A stretch of DNA of 64,000 bases from Arabidopsis thaliana (GCF_000001735.4 NC_003070.9:16043971-16107970); one strand, 5' to 3'; positions 20,832 through 33,417 are shown, counted from the first letter of the stretch. Notes: generated by a model not told the origin, from the letters alone. A program made the numbers and translations.

Positions 20832-21804
20832 TCATTGCAGAAAAACATCCTCACCACTTGCTGTAGCAACTGGTAAAGTTAAGACCAACTTCAAAAGTCT
20901 ATAAATTAGAGGATGTGAAATATGCTTTTGGGTTTTCACCATCAAACAAGAAAGATCTCCAATATTTTTAAGATTCTTTAATCGTTCATCTCTGCAAATA
21001 TTGTCAATGTGGATATCAAGATGCTGCTCAAGAACCAAAATATCCCCATAGTTGAAGTCATCCGGATAAAACTTTACCAACCTCACCAATTTTTCCTTGT
21101 CAAATTGATGGAATGAATCAAAGGACTTAAAGAAGCCATACAATTAAGTAGATTAGTATTTACTTCCGTTAAAACGATCATTGAACTCTTGAAGCTAAAT
21201 CTAGAACAATGTAAAAACAATTAACCTTGTAATGATTCATGTTGGTTATATTGGTTTTCTTTCTTGGTTTCCTTGGATCAACAAAGATTTCTTTCATGAC
21301 AAGCATTTCAACATTATGTTTCTCGCAAAATGATGAAACTTTATGAATCCCATCCATCATTCCTAAGCTTCTGCAATTCTCCTTTAGTAGATTCCACCAA
21401 TGACATGACATTCAATAAATTAACACATTTCTCAACAGCATAATTGTGAGAACTATTGGGTTTAACCCACATGGGTGTTTAATCTCTCAGGCTTATTCCA
21501 TCAACAAAATCCTTCTTTCATAAACACATCACTCCCACCTTGCTTTCGTACGTCAACTTAAAATAAGTAGCAACATAAACAAAAAGGTTATGTTGATCCT
21601 CTATACTCAAGCCAATAACCATATTTTTTCTAACCAAGCAAGGTTAAATTGCCTCAAAACATTACTCATCATTGTTTTCTTAAAAGTATGACCATAAGGT
21701 TGACATGGACCTTTATCAAGATATTTGTGTCTTACCTCTTCTCTTTGATCTAGATGATATTTCACTATCTCTTTTCTTTTAGCTGGATCCGATGGCAAAT
21801 CCAC
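20832..21804 (-). pseudogene. ZMYM1-type hAT transposase, internally deleted
   Basis: In coding order, 21804-21607 has DLPSDPAKRKEIVKYHLDQR and KYLDKGPCQPYGHTFKKTMM, the TTF-type zinc-finger N-terminus. 21560-21420 continues toward an NSSHNYAVEKCVNL-like block. The frame then jumps to C-terminal sequence (21411-21178, MSCHWWNLLKENCRSL) and ends with 21143-20832 (FDKEKLVRLVKFYPDDF, LLKLVLTLPVATASGEDVF), the hAT dimerisation region. The DUF4371 catalytic part is missing. CACTA-2 begins at 21802, in the codons for the N-terminus. Confidence 0.8.
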
Positions 21805-24282
21805 TACAAAAAACTATGTATTTAACATCAATTATTTACCATCATTTGTAAAAATGACACAATAATTAAAAAATGTAGTAAGGGATCGCATCACTTTAGA
21901 AATTGATGCTAAATACTTATGTTTTGTATCATTCTATTATTAAACGATGCAATTTATTTTTAATAATAAAATTTAAATCATTAGAAAAGAAAAATAAATT
22001 CATCACCGCCTCTAGTATTTTCTTTCCCGCTGATATAGAATTTCTGGAGGGTTTTCCCCAATTTTTCCCTAATTCTGTTTCAACCATAAGTACCTCTCCA
22101 ATTATCAAATCTCTTTCAACCCAAAGTACTCGCTAGCTTGAATTCGTAATTGACGGCATAACTTCACTCGTTTCCCTGATTTTGTGGCTCTTTATCTCCC
22201 TCTTGGCTCCTTGATTGTGTGGCTCTTCATCTATGTCTCGGCTTCGACACACTCATCTCCTGCACAAGCTTTGTCCCCATCTTTGATTCAATTACGCTCA
22301 TCACCTTCTCCTTAATTCATTTATTTCTCATCACTTTGATTCTCAGGTGATAATTTTATTTCTCTGCATCCGTTTGGTTAATGTTATATTACATGAGTTT
22401 CACAATTTGGTAAATGAATTCACCATTGATATATAAAACTATACTCATTCTGTTTGTTTCTGTAATTATTTTTAAGTTCTAATTTTTATTGCTCTGTTGT
22501 TTCTACAGACCAAGAGGACAAAGTACTTCTCTTGAATTACCTCTCTCATTGGCGTTTCCTTGTACATCTCTTGAATTTTTGTTTTATTTTTTGACTACAA
22601 ATCATCATGGTACTGAATAACTTATCTGTTGTCTGGAGATTTTTAATTGTTATGTGTCTTTGTCGAGAATTTTGGTTTAGTAAATTCACTAGTATATGAC
22701 CTCGGAGAATGTATTGATGATGTATTCAAACCAAGAGACTTGTATGATATGGGAGAATGTATTGATGATGATCCAGTTGAGGATATTGATATTAGTTAGA
22801 GATGTTGTGCAAGACGTTTGAGTATGTGATAGCTTGTAAAACTTGGATTTTGGATTTAACTTTTGCTTTTTCCTTTTTTTTTATTCTGTTTTATGTTTCA
22901 TATTATATAAATGTACAATTTAAGAAGACAAATGTTTTATTTTAATGAATTTACATACAGATGTATACCTATGACTCTGACAAAACGCAAGATGGAGAGG
23001 AGAACTTAAAATGTTCACTAGTGTATAAGCTTAGGCTATTGTTTTTTGGAAGTTAACAAGTATTTAAGCTTTGTTATCTACGTAAACACTTCCCAAAGAT
23101 GAAATTGTAAAAAAAATTCTAATGTTTTAACTTTCAGGAGAAACTAGCTAAGAAGATTATTCAAAACGCTGGAGACACTAATGGGAATAATAGTACCCCA
23201 AATTCAAATGATGACTTCGCTCAGGTATTTGGGAGAGAGCGGCCTGGTCGTGTTCGTTGTGTTGGACTTGGTCCCACTCCTTCGTCATTTATTCAGAATC
23301 GCACCACGACAACATTGAGTAAGGAACAAGAAGTGCTTAGCTTGAATAATCGAGTTCGTGAGTTAGAAGATAAATTGGTGAAGATGAGTGATTTGGAAGA
23401 CAAAGTGGATAAGATGAATGAAGTCATATATATATCAACCTGCCGCCGGCAACAACAATTGCACTACATGTAGAAGGTAATTAATTATATATACATATAT
23501 ATATGATATCTCTATTTTTTGTGCTTTGTAATATTTCTTATGTTTGCGTTTAAGGTTTTTCAAGGACTAGTACTATGGATAGAAGGAGATGGCTTCAAGT
23601 AGAAGGCAATGACTTCAAGTAGTTTATATTATTTTGCTTTGACACTTGAATTTCGTTTATGACTTCAAGTAGTTTTTTTAGTTTTTCGATCATCATTTCA
23701 ATTCCAAAAATACATTGTAATTTTTTAATTATGGATGATAAAATACATTTCTATTTTGATCAATTACAATTTTATCTATTATAGAACATGATTTTATAAA
23801 ATATTATTATTATCCACTATTTTAATAAATTATCTAAAATTAATTCAAAAATAATATACTTAATTTAGTATATTTTTTTGTCAAACTATTTAGTATCATT
23901 TAAAAACCTAAATAAAGTGATGTTAATATTTGATATCGATTTGAAAGCAATGCAAATATTAACGTTAACGTCATTTATGAAAACTGACTTTAATGTTCAG
24001 TTTAACGTCGTTTTTATTTTCTGATATTAACTATATATTTGACATTATTTATGAAATGATTCTAGAATCAGTAATAGAAACGTCTAACATAAATGACACT
24101 AACCAAAAATAAACGATGAAAAAAATTAATTACAGCGTCATTTAATAAAGCGATGCTAAATATATTTAGCATCACTGAATTTGGCGTCGCTTTTTTAAAT
24201 TACATTATAATGCTAGTATCACTTTTAAAACAATGCTAAATTAGAAATAAAATGATGTTATGTGTCAGTTTATTTGTAAAAG
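21802..24282 (+). mobile_element. CACTA-2 transposon (right end decayed)
   Basis: The left end CACTACAAAAAACTATGTAT is clear and interrupts hAT-Z1 coding (the related copy at 34720 reads straight through this site). The right end near 24254-24282 (GATGTTATGTGTCAGTTTAT then TTGTAAAAG) is a decayed inverse of it. Both subterminal zones repeat GATGCTAAAT and its complement, as expected for transposase-binding arrays. A TNPA-like exon lies inside. Confidence 0.7.
23136..23473 (+). pseudogene. CACTA TNPA-like (Ptta/En/Spm) C-terminal exon
   Basis: Starting after an acceptor-like TTTCAG at 23132-23137, the frame reads EKLAKKIIQNAGDTNGNN, DDFAQVFGRERPGRVRCVGL, GPTPSSF and a Leu-heptad segment (EVLSLNNRVRELEDKLVKMS), ending at a TAG near 23471. 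FGxExPGRVRxxGxGPTPS is the hallmark of the plant En/Spm-type accessory transposase, which binds subterminal repeats. The upstream exons are not confidently placed. The coiled coil may allow dimerisation. Confidence 0.7.
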
Positions 24283-24570
24283 AAGAAGAGAAACCAAAAT
24301 TTATATTTTAAATTAGGGTTAAGATTTTTAATTTAAAGTTATTTAATTTTTACACTTAGAATAAACATTAATGGGCTACGATCACAACAAAATAATATGA
24401 GTTTTGACTTTTAAGGTTTGCAAATAGTCGATAGGGGCATTTTATTTTGTTTTTAATGGGAGCATAATTCAAACTACAGAAAAATTACATTCAAAACTAA
24501 AAGACATTAAAAAGTATGTGGTGACAGTTGCCACCCCCTTAATTAGTGTTGGTCCACCTTTTGTTGTTAG

Positions 24571-26158
24571 CATTCAAAGCCAGAAAAAATGCTTAACCTA
24601 CTCTTAACAACCAATCATTGAACAAACTACACTCATTAAGTTTGATTGAAAGACACTCACAAAACAGACACACCAAAACTGTAACACACATTTATCACAC
24701 ACCAAACACAAAGCATTCAATAAGTGAATCATATCTAACCTAATCTAAATCTAAAAATTCAATACAAGGGAGGGCGATGCATTACCTCTCTTCAATGGTG
24801 AAAAGGCTTCCATTTCATCATCATGTCATCTTTCAAAGTTTCTCATTATTATAACCTGAAAATAAAACAAAACAATTTATATGAAATTCATGTCGTCATT
24901 ACCAAAAGATTATCATTTACAAACGATAATCTCAAACAAACCAAACAAACTAGCTTTAACTAAACTTTTATAACAAAACAGACACAAATTATGTTCTTAA
25001 AACTAAAGTCTTACCTAGATTATGAGTTAAGACATTTAAAAACATAACGATTCATTACCTTTATTCAAGGTGACTAATGTAACAGACATCCATCGCAAAA
25101 TTATCCCTCCATATGCCTACATATAAACATCAAAATAAATCTGAGAGATTTTTATCAAAATCTTATCATTTTCAACACATATTTTTTAAATAAATCTAAC
25201 AATCATTCGTATAGCAACAAGTAATAATCAAATTAAAGTATGAACTTACCCTAATTTTACAAAAACCGAATCATAAATACGAAAGTTGGCTAACTCTCAC
25301 CATATGTTTTATAACAAAACAAACAAACCAAACAAACTAGCTTTAACTAAACTTTTATAACAAAACAGACACAAATTATGTTTTTAAAACTAAAGTCTTA
25401 CCTAGATTATGAGTTAAGAAATTTAAAAACATAACGATTCATTACCTTTATTCAAGGTGACTAATGCAACAGACATCCATCGCAAAATTATCCCTCCATA
25501 TGCCTATATATAAACATCAAAATAAAACTGAGAGATTTTAATCAAAATCTTATCATTTTCAACACATATTTTTCAAATAAATCTAACAATCATTCGTATA
25601 GCAACAAGTACTAATCAAATTAAAGTATGAACTTACCCTAATTTTACAAAAACCGAATCATAAATACGAAAGTTGGCCAACTCTCACCATATGATTGACA
25701 CATCATCAATTTAGCATTTGTGATGTGTCTACTAATTAATTAATGTAAACTTTTGACTTCTAATTCATAGTTTAATGATATATTTATTATTGGATTTTAC
25801 ATATAATTTTATTTGGACATTAATTGTACTAATACTAAATTTATTTTATCATTACATGTTTTTTCAATAAAATTATTTTATTGGTTTTCTCATACTCGAA
25901 GCTTTTTTCGTAATCTTAACTCAAAGTATGAGTGTATAATAGCCGTTGATTTTGGTTTGAGTAGACTATTCTCTTAAATTTATATCTATAAAATAAACCA
26001 CTGAAGGTGAAGAGTACGTAAAGAGGTTTATCAACAAATTCTTAGGTTTCTAGATACCCAACATTACCATATATTAAATTGGTTAAGGACGAACATTGTT
26101 TAAAAATTGTATATATAATGCATTGTTAAGAACATTGTTAGAAACATATATTTGAATA
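24571..26158. other. AT-rich DNA with a 387-bp tandem duplication
   Basis: No coding region recognised. The main content is the duplication described at 24941-25693. The rest is AT-rich and may include the end of Harbinger-2. Confidence 0.6.
24941..25693. repeat. Direct tandem duplication, period 387 bp, about 1.95 copies
   Basis: CCAAACAAACTAGCTTTAAC starts at 24941 and recurs at 25328. Both copies run with few changes to AACTCTCACCATATG (ending near 25305 and 25693). Differences are scattered substitutions (for example GTTCTTAAAAC versus GTTTTTAAAAC). Confidence 0.9.
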
Positions 26159-26518
26159 CTAAGAATTAGGCCTGGGCAAAATACCCGAACCCGAAAATCC
26201 GAACCGAACCCGACCCGTAAGATCCGATCCGAATGCACTTTGGTTCCCTGCCTAATACCCGGTCGGATCTTTCTCTTTTGTAACTTCGGTTCTGGGTTCG
26301 GGTTCGGGTAATACCCAAGAACCGAAAGTACTTTTCTCGATCCGAACTTATATACACACAATAGCATTAACCCTTACTTGCCTTAGCTTGTTCTTCTTCC
26401 CAATTTTTGATTTATTAAACCCTAGAGCGTATCAACACAAATCGCAACAAGCTGGAAACCCTAACTCATTTGTTTCTGCCGTCTCATTCTTCAGAGAAGT
26501 CAAGAACTCGACTCGATC

Positions 26519-27370
26519 CGAGGTACTTTTCATTTTTCTACTTCTGTGATTTTGCTTTTGTTTCTTTGAGTCACTGATTCAAATATGTAGTTTATAATTG
26601 TAATTTCGTTTTGGTTTTGTATTTCTCTGTTGTATTCTTAGTTGATTTCTTCTAATTTATCTGTTTTCATTAGTTAAATTTTTCAATTTATTTGATTCTA
26701 TTTTTGTATCTGTGGAGAAAAAAAATCTGAGTTTGTGTGAGTTTTGATCTCCAAATTTTCATCTCTTACCACCAATTGATCTGTTGTGCATCTTAATTTT
26801 TTTGAATATAAATTTACAAGAGCATCACTTACCCAAAAGCATCGACTCCCTCAGATTCAAATTTTGGTGATTTAGCTCAACTTTAGGCTCATCTACACCA
26901 CTTCTAACTCAAACGTTATATTCTATTACCATGCTCTGTTTTTTTTTAAGTTATAGGACTCTGTTTTAAGCATCGACTTTGTTTCTTTTAAGTAAGCTTG
27001 TAAATATACCTTCATATTTTGATATATAACATTCACATTTTATCAAAATAAATTTGTCCGACTCTCTTTTATATGTTGACAGTTGTGTGTGTGTATGTGT
27101 TTGATCCAATTGTTTTAAAATTATTAATAGTAAGTTCACTGGATCGTGAATAATATAGTTTGGTATGTATGCATCCAAGAGTCTTATAGACTATTAATTC
27201 ATTAATTCCTAGTATGCATCCAACGTGTGATAGATTGCATTATTAAGTGTAACTAGACTATTAAGTTATAGTTTCATGCTAGTGCTGCAACGTGTGATAG
27301 CTTACTTTATTAAGTATTATTCTTATTCAATTGTTAACCGATTATTGTTTATATTTTTTTTCTTTTGCAG
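26519..27370 (+). other. Predicted 5'-UTR intron of hAT-1 transposase
   Basis: A donor-like GAG/GTACTTTT near 26519-26523 follows a GC-richer putative leader. TTTTTTTTCTTTTGCAG ends at 27370, directly before the ATG at 27371. The interval is AT-rich and has no coding potential. Confidence 0.5.
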
Positions 27371-29645
27371 ATGGATTCTTCAGCAAATCCAAACAATACT
27401 GAAAGTAACACAAAAGGAAACGAAGATGAGGGTAGGACTCGACCTATTGATAACAGTAAAGGGAAGAGAAAAAGCGATGTCGCTGATGATGGTGATAGTG
27501 CTAACCCTTGTAAGCCAAAGAAGAAGTTGCAAACAAGGTCTTGGGTTTGGGATCACTTCACGAGAAAAGATGGTGATGATGACCAATGCAAATGTCATTA
27601 CTACAAGAGGTTCTTTGGATGTTCAACAAAATCAGGGACTTCAAACTTGAAGAAACATTTGGATTGCTGCAAGCATTACTCGGCATGGAAAGGACGCCAG
27701 TCTCAGAATGTTATTAATCAAGAGGGAAATCTACAAAGTGGAAAAGTTTCTAAGGAAGTTTTTAGAGAGGCTACGAATGAAATGCTTGTTTTGGGACAAC
27801 TGCCACTTTCATTTGTTGAAAGTGTTGCTTGGAAACATATATGCAGCAAAGCTAATCTCTACAAGCCTCATTCAAGAAGAACAGCTACTAGAGATATTAT
27901 TTTAATGAATGTGGCCAGAAAAGCATCTCTGAAGGATTTGGTTTCAGCTAATAAACGTAGAGTGTCTCTTACAACTGACATTTGGACTGCTCAAGCTACA
28001 GGTGCTAGCTACATGGTAATCACTGTGCATTTCATTGATGAGTATTGGCGTTTAAGAAAGTTTATCATTGGCTTTAAGTACATCGCAGATCACAAGGGAG
28101 CTACAATATCAAGGGTTCTACTTGAGTGTTTGACTGAATGGGGAATAGAGAGGATATTTACCATCACAGTTGACAATGCAACTGCCAATACTAGTGCACT
28201 CAGGAAGTTCCAGAGAGCTTTACAATCACAGAGAGCTGATTCTTTGGTGTTAAATGGAGATTTTATGCACATGAGGTGTTGTGCTCATATCATCAACTTG
28301 ATTGTGAAAGAAGGTCTGCACAAATTGGGTAATCATGTGGAAGCCATCCGCAATGGAGTGCTATATGTGAGATCTTCTACTTCTAGATGTGACTCATTTG
28401 AGCAGAAAGTTGTGACAGGTAAGATGACAAGGGGGAGTTTGCCTTTGGATGTCAAAACAAGGTGGAATTCCACCTATTTGATGTTAACAAGAGCAATCAA
28501 GTTTAAGGTGGCATTTGACAAGATGGAGGCTGAAGACAAGTTGTACAATGACCACTTCTTGGAAGTAGTCGATGGGGAAAAGAGGATTGGACCGCCTACT
28601 ACAATTGATTGGAGGGAAGTAGAGAGGTTAGTAAAGTTTCTTGGCTTATTCTACACTGCTACTTTGGTCGTTTCAGCGTCAAGTATTGTTTGCTCTTACA
28701 AGTGTTATGGTGAGATAGTCACCATAGAAAAAAATCTGCTGGGAATGACTCATAGTTATGATAAAGAGTTGAGGGAAAAAGCTGTTGAAATGAGGGAAAA
28801 ATTCGACAAGTATTGGGATGGACAAAAGAATATCAATAGGATGTTGATAATTGCTAGTGTGTTTGATCCTAGACAGAAAATGGAATTTGCTAAAATGTGC
28901 TTTGAGAAACTTTATGGTGTAGACACTTCAGAAGCCAAGGAGATGTATAATTCTGTTTATGATGTCATGAAGGCTATGCTGAAGGAGTACACTGTCATTT
29001 TCAAGGGACCAAACACACAATCATCACAGTCTAATCCGCCTTCATCTACTGCTGCCAGAGATACTTTTGCATGTGAGTTAGCTGAAGATAGTAATGTTGA
29101 GTTTGAAAGGATGGACAGGTCATATAAAGAGATGGTTAATGAAATTAGGGTTACTGATCCTAAAGATGAGTTAGATATCTATCTGAAGGCAGAGGTAGAA
29201 AATCCTAAGACTCTTCCTGGAATGGAGTGGGATGTCTTGTCTTGGTGGAGACTCAATAGTCAGAAGTATCCAGTTTTATCAGAAATTGCAAGAGATGTAC
29301 TTGCAATGCAAGTGTCATCTGTCGCATCTGAAAGTGCTTTTAGCACCAGTGGTCGTCTTTTGGAGCCAAGTAGAAGCTGCCTTACTCATTATATGGTAGA
29401 GACTTTGGTTTGCCTTGAGCAGTGGTTGAAAAGTGAAATCAAGCTGAGTGAAAACACTTTTCTAACAAATGCACAACTTCTTGCTGATATAGAATTACTT
29501 GATAAGCTTGAGAAAGGTAACTTTATCTATGTAGTTTACTAGTTTTAGTTTTAGATGTTGTTTGAAAACTCTCTTATGTTCTAACACAACTTGGGTGTTG
29601 ATTGAATCTTTTTCAGAGTTTCAAACTGAAGTGAACTTGGACTAA
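27371..29645 (+). CDS. hAT transposase (BED finger, RNase H-like, hAT dimerisation)
   Basis: ATG at 27371, placed just after a splice-acceptor-like TTTTGCAG; 723 codons are open to TAG at 29540. A likely last intron (GT at 29517, AG at 29616) would give join(27371..29516, 29617..29645), 724 aa; hAT-3 keeps the same donor. Domains: BED-like finger at about residues 57-103, catalytic Asp203 in TTDIWTA, Asp268 in TITVDNATAN, CCAH at 303-306, RWNSTYL at 364-370, and the C-terminal dimerisation domain at about 597-690 with WDVLSWWRLNS and MQVSSVASESAFSTSGR (Glu654 is the candidate third acid). The length fits the family. One oddity: the BED CxxC position reads CHYY (Tyr78), so a zinc ligand may be lost. 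Confidence 0.9.
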
Positions 29646-30358
29646 AAGACTAATCAAGGAAACGACTACAAGGTAACTTCATCACTCCATTTTGTTTTCT
29701 TTTACTTCTGAACTTGGTTTATAGCTCAATGTTAATATACTAGACTCATGAATCAACGATCATTTCGTATTTGACTTTTACTTGGTTTATGGTTTAATGT
29801 TTACTTATGGTTTTTTATTTTTCAACTGAGCTTATTTGGTTTTGATGTAACAGGAACAAGTCATGAAGAATCTATCATGTTTGGATGTTGCTTTGGATTT
29901 GAACTTCTTTCTTTACTTTGAATGCTTTGGATTTGATTCTGAACGATGGTTTTATGTCTTGCTTTGGATTTGAACTTCTTTCTTCTATTTGGATGGTTTT
30001 ATTTGGATGTTTTGAATCTTGCTTTTTGGTTGAACGTGTGAAACTTTTATTATGTCATGCTTTATTGATTTTACTTCAAGTTTTTTTTATTACAAATTTA
30101 CAGGTTTTATGGTATATGTGGTTAGTATCAAGTATGTTCGGGTAGTTATGAACTAGTATCCAATAATATTCGGTTACTTTTCGGATTTTCAATGGAAGTA
30201 CCAATACCTACCCAAACCCAAAATATACCGGACCGAACCCGAACCGAAGTTTTCAAATACCCGAACGGGGTCTAAAATTATAGTTCCGAAAAATCCGAAC
30301 CCGAAAGAACCGATCCGAACCCGAACCGAATACCCAAACGCCCAGGACTACTAAGAAT

Positions 30359-33300
30359 AGTTTTTTTATTGCATGAGTGAATGATTAGATAATTAAAAGT
30401 TATATTTAAATTAAACAATACAAAATCATTTGAGAAAATCGATGTGTCGCGCGGGTGATCGCCTAATCATATATATGAAAGAAGCTGAACTCTCCCAATT
30501 TTTCAACCACATCAGCATGAGAGAGAGCGACATATGGCATATAATTTCAGAAAACAATAAAATCATAATATCAACGAATCCACGTCTCCCGACTTTAGGG
30601 TTTCACATTTATGCCTTCGAATTTTAATGGAGTTTTACCTCTTCCTCTTCTCGTCCGTTTAACGTTCAATTACTAGAAAAAGCCATTGATTTAGTGTCAA
30701 ATCAACAAAAGCATAGCGACGCAGAAAAAAGGACACGAGGATTAGTAAAAATCGAGCACTAACTATGGGAAGCATGTGGTGGCTGCAATGACGAGCGTGT
30801 GAAGTTGTTGTTTTTTTTTTTACAAAAAAAAAAGAAAGAAGGTAGTGCTGATATGCGGGTCATGGGAAGCTTTGCTTGGATGAATTTGCAGGCTCTCTCC
30901 TTTCCAACTTTGATTTTGTTTGGGCTCCCGGCTCAGAATATGTTCGAAATTCTAATGGAAAATAGTATGAATTTCTTTATTTGGTGGTTATTATTCATCC
31001 TATATTTGATGATATATGGTTTATGGAAAAGAGTATGAAAGGTTGAAATGTTTATTTCTGAAAAACATAGATTTTATTTTTCCACCAACATTATTTCGTT
31101 GCAACTTCCTTGATCATATATAGGTGCGTGACATCCTCACGAAAGTTTTACTTGACAACTTGGAAAGTGTAAGATTGTGAATGTACCTACGAAAGTCGAT
31201 GGGGTTCAAGAAGCTGCAAAGATGGAGAAAATTACTTAAGGAGTTAACGTATTCTTTATCTCTATTTTTCTCTTCCTTTTTAATGATTCTTGAAAAGATG
31301 ATATCTTTACTTGACCTTCCATAGAAAGGGGTTCCAAGTTTTTAGCTAAATTTCCTAAAAATCTATGATGTTAAATCTAAGGAGGCTGGTGTTGCACGTA
31401 TGGTAGTTCATTAAGAGTTAATCTGATCATGTCTATTAAAACTTTACCATAGTTCTAAATAGGTATCTGATCACAGAGCCTGAGAAAGTGGCCCTTATAA
31501 TGTTGTACTTAAGATTGAAGAGCCAAAGATTTCAAATTTGAGTTTTACTTTTACTTGAACCCTTATTTTTTTAACACTCTTTTAACAAAGGCATATCATA
31601 TTACTTTAAGAGGAGCTTCATACTTCAGCATATATAATTCTGAGATGTTAGCAAGGAGTTACATAATCTCTATAGCTGACTTACGCTTCACCCAACCAAT
31701 TATAAAACTCCACATGTCACTTATGACATCACCTCCATGGCTCCATCCATCCTTTGAGTTTCACAAAGGTACAAAACTCTTTTAGTTCCATTATCTTAAG
31801 TTTTAATGATTCAATAATTATAGAAAGCGAGAGGCCGTCTCCGTTAAGTAACCACACAATGAATCGGTTTCAAAAGCTATAATTCTTTTTAAACCGTAAG
31901 ATAGTCTGTGCTTCATTCCTTTGTTGCTTCACAGAGTTCGTCTCCGTTAAGAAACCACACGATGAATGAGTTTCACAAGCTATAATTCTTTTTAAATCGT
32001 AAGATAGTTTACGCTTCATTCCTCTGTTGCTACACAATGGTTGTCTCCATTCTTTTTGTCGAATGCCTTCGTGTCCCAAATCGATGGTTTCTTTTCCAAA
32101 CTTTTCTTATGTTAAACCTAAAATCCCTTTTACTCTTCCTAATTCCTTTTTGTTATTGTTTGTGTTTTGACAAATTGGAGATAAGTTGATTGAGAGTTGC
32201 CCGTGTCCTCATTGTCTTCTTTTTCTTTCTTTTCACCGGTACGTGTTCTTAGTATTAGTTAAATTACTCAGTTCTATTCGTAGTATTTCAGCTGGTTAAA
32301 ATTTGTTGTCTCTCCAAGAGATGTCAAGAGAGATAATTCAACTTCGGTTGATTATAGGCTTATGTTAGCCAAGATTGCATCAAGGCATTTTCGCTATGGC
32401 GGTAGAGTACTCTGACTACAATGAAATCAAGACATTACAACAAGTCTAACACATAAGTCTCAAAGTAGCTAGATACACCAATCATTTCCAATAGACCAAG
32501 TGAAGGTCTCATGTGACGTCTTCACTATAACACGTTTTAATTCACATATATATGTAATATGTGTATCGGAGTGATCATAGGTATTATACGAGAACTGCAT
32601 TCCTCAGTTGTAACCTCATCACCGACACATGATTCTTGATCATGTCCTCGGGAGTATGGACCACAAAATTTTGTAGAGATAGACTGCCTTCTCGCTATTT
32701 GATCAATCGCTTTGCTTCTTTGTATTTTCTATACTGGTTTGGTATTATATTCACTTCAGGGGTTCATTTTTATCTTGTACCAAATCGTCTTCAACCATTA
32801 TCATTTAATGACTAGAATTTGATGATTTGGTGCAAGAATGTGATTTGCTTTCATGTTTTTTATAACTTTTTAGCATGGGATCACATATATGGTTATGCAT
32901 AAAGCTTAATTTTGTTAACTCCAATTTTCATTACGAATTAAATATTTACATTCTTATGAAAAACACGTGAAAATTAATTTTAACTTACAATTCTTTTTTT
33001 CTTTATCTTTTCATCTTTCAATTCGGTAATCATAATAAGAACTTATAAAAAGAGGAATGTACGCGGAAGGATGCAAACAAACTAAAAAGAAGAATCAACG
33101 AACAACTACAAGCATATTAGCACCGCTAAAATATAGTATATCGAAAGAAATGAACTCAACCATCCCAATACAACTATAGTATTGTAGTTCAGGCATATCC
33201 CATTCATATAAGAAGAAAGAGCTTTAAGGGATCATACTACGTGCGTAGAAGCTTTAAGCCTTTAGATCAGTGAAATCTCGATGTTAGGCGTAATGAATAT

Positions 33301-33416
33301 TTTTCTAGAACCCATAAATAACTAAAAGAAATCAAAACATATATCCTTTTGTTATCACCATGTCTAAAAACAAAAACATGTAACATAATCTTTTTTTAAC
33401 AATTTTTAAAAAACAA
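30359..33416. other. Unassigned AT-rich DNA, probable body of a non-autonomous Helitron
   Basis: About 3 kb with no gene I can assign. Short open frames (near 30430-30627, 30799-31038 and 31555-31785) have no recognisable motifs. It holds a 103-bp tandem repeat and ends at the Helitron-like hairpin at 33418. Helitrons often carry gene scraps, but I see no identifiable capture. Confidence 0.45.
31836..32050. repeat. Tandem repeat, period 103 bp, 2.1 copies
   Basis: CGTCTCCGTTAAG begins at 31836 and 31939, and a third start (TGTCTCC) falls at 32042. The unit contains GAATCGGTTTCAAAAGC and ATAATTCTTTTTAAACCG. Copies differ at scattered positions. Confidence 0.85.
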
Positions 33417-33417
33417 C

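Larger units (their letters stand above)
20535..24562 (-). mobile_element. hAT-Z1 (TTF/ZMYM1-type hAT), 8-bp target duplication, contains CACTA-2
   Basis: The 8-mer GTTGTTAG stands at 20527-20534 and again at 24563-24570, exactly outside the proposed ends. The left end CAGTCGCGGATCTAGAAAC has the usual form for this hAT group. The right end is more decayed. Minus-strand coding for the TTF-type zinc finger and C-terminal dimerisation domain is at 20832-21804. The middle of the transposase is deleted when compared with the related copy at 33450-34754. Confidence 0.8.
18274..24625 (-). mobile_element. Harbinger-2 remnant, probably interrupted by hAT-Z1 (right end uncertain)
   Basis: The left end TTA-GAGCATCATTATTGGTAG matches the Harbinger terminus at 1362. 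Minus-strand coding for the transposase and a Myb/NAM-associated-type ORF lies at 18730-20350. hAT-Z1 then starts at 20535 with its own target duplication. After that element, 24571-24625 (AACAACCAATCATTGAACA) resembles a decayed inverted copy of the left end. The right boundary is inferred. Confidence 0.55.
26167..30350 (+). mobile_element. hAT-1: complete hAT transposon with 8-bp target duplication
   Basis: CTAAGAAT occurs at 26159-26166 and 30351-30358. The ends TAGGCCTGGGC and GCCCAGGACTA are 11-bp inverted repeats with one mismatch, the CCTGGGC type common in plant hAT elements. Subterminal DNA on both sides is built of CCGAACC/CGGGTT words. It carries one transposase gene with no internal stop. 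Copy hAT-3 at 62261 begins with the same TAGTCCTGGGCG end. Confidence 0.93.

Noticed and set aside
27276..27650. Overlapping frame in hAT-1 5' region as separate gene
   Set aside because: It is a shadow of the transposase frame and crosses the predicted acceptor.
30443..30466. Second certain Helitron terminus
   Set aside because: The hairpin is incomplete and the end reads CTAA; kept only as a possibility.
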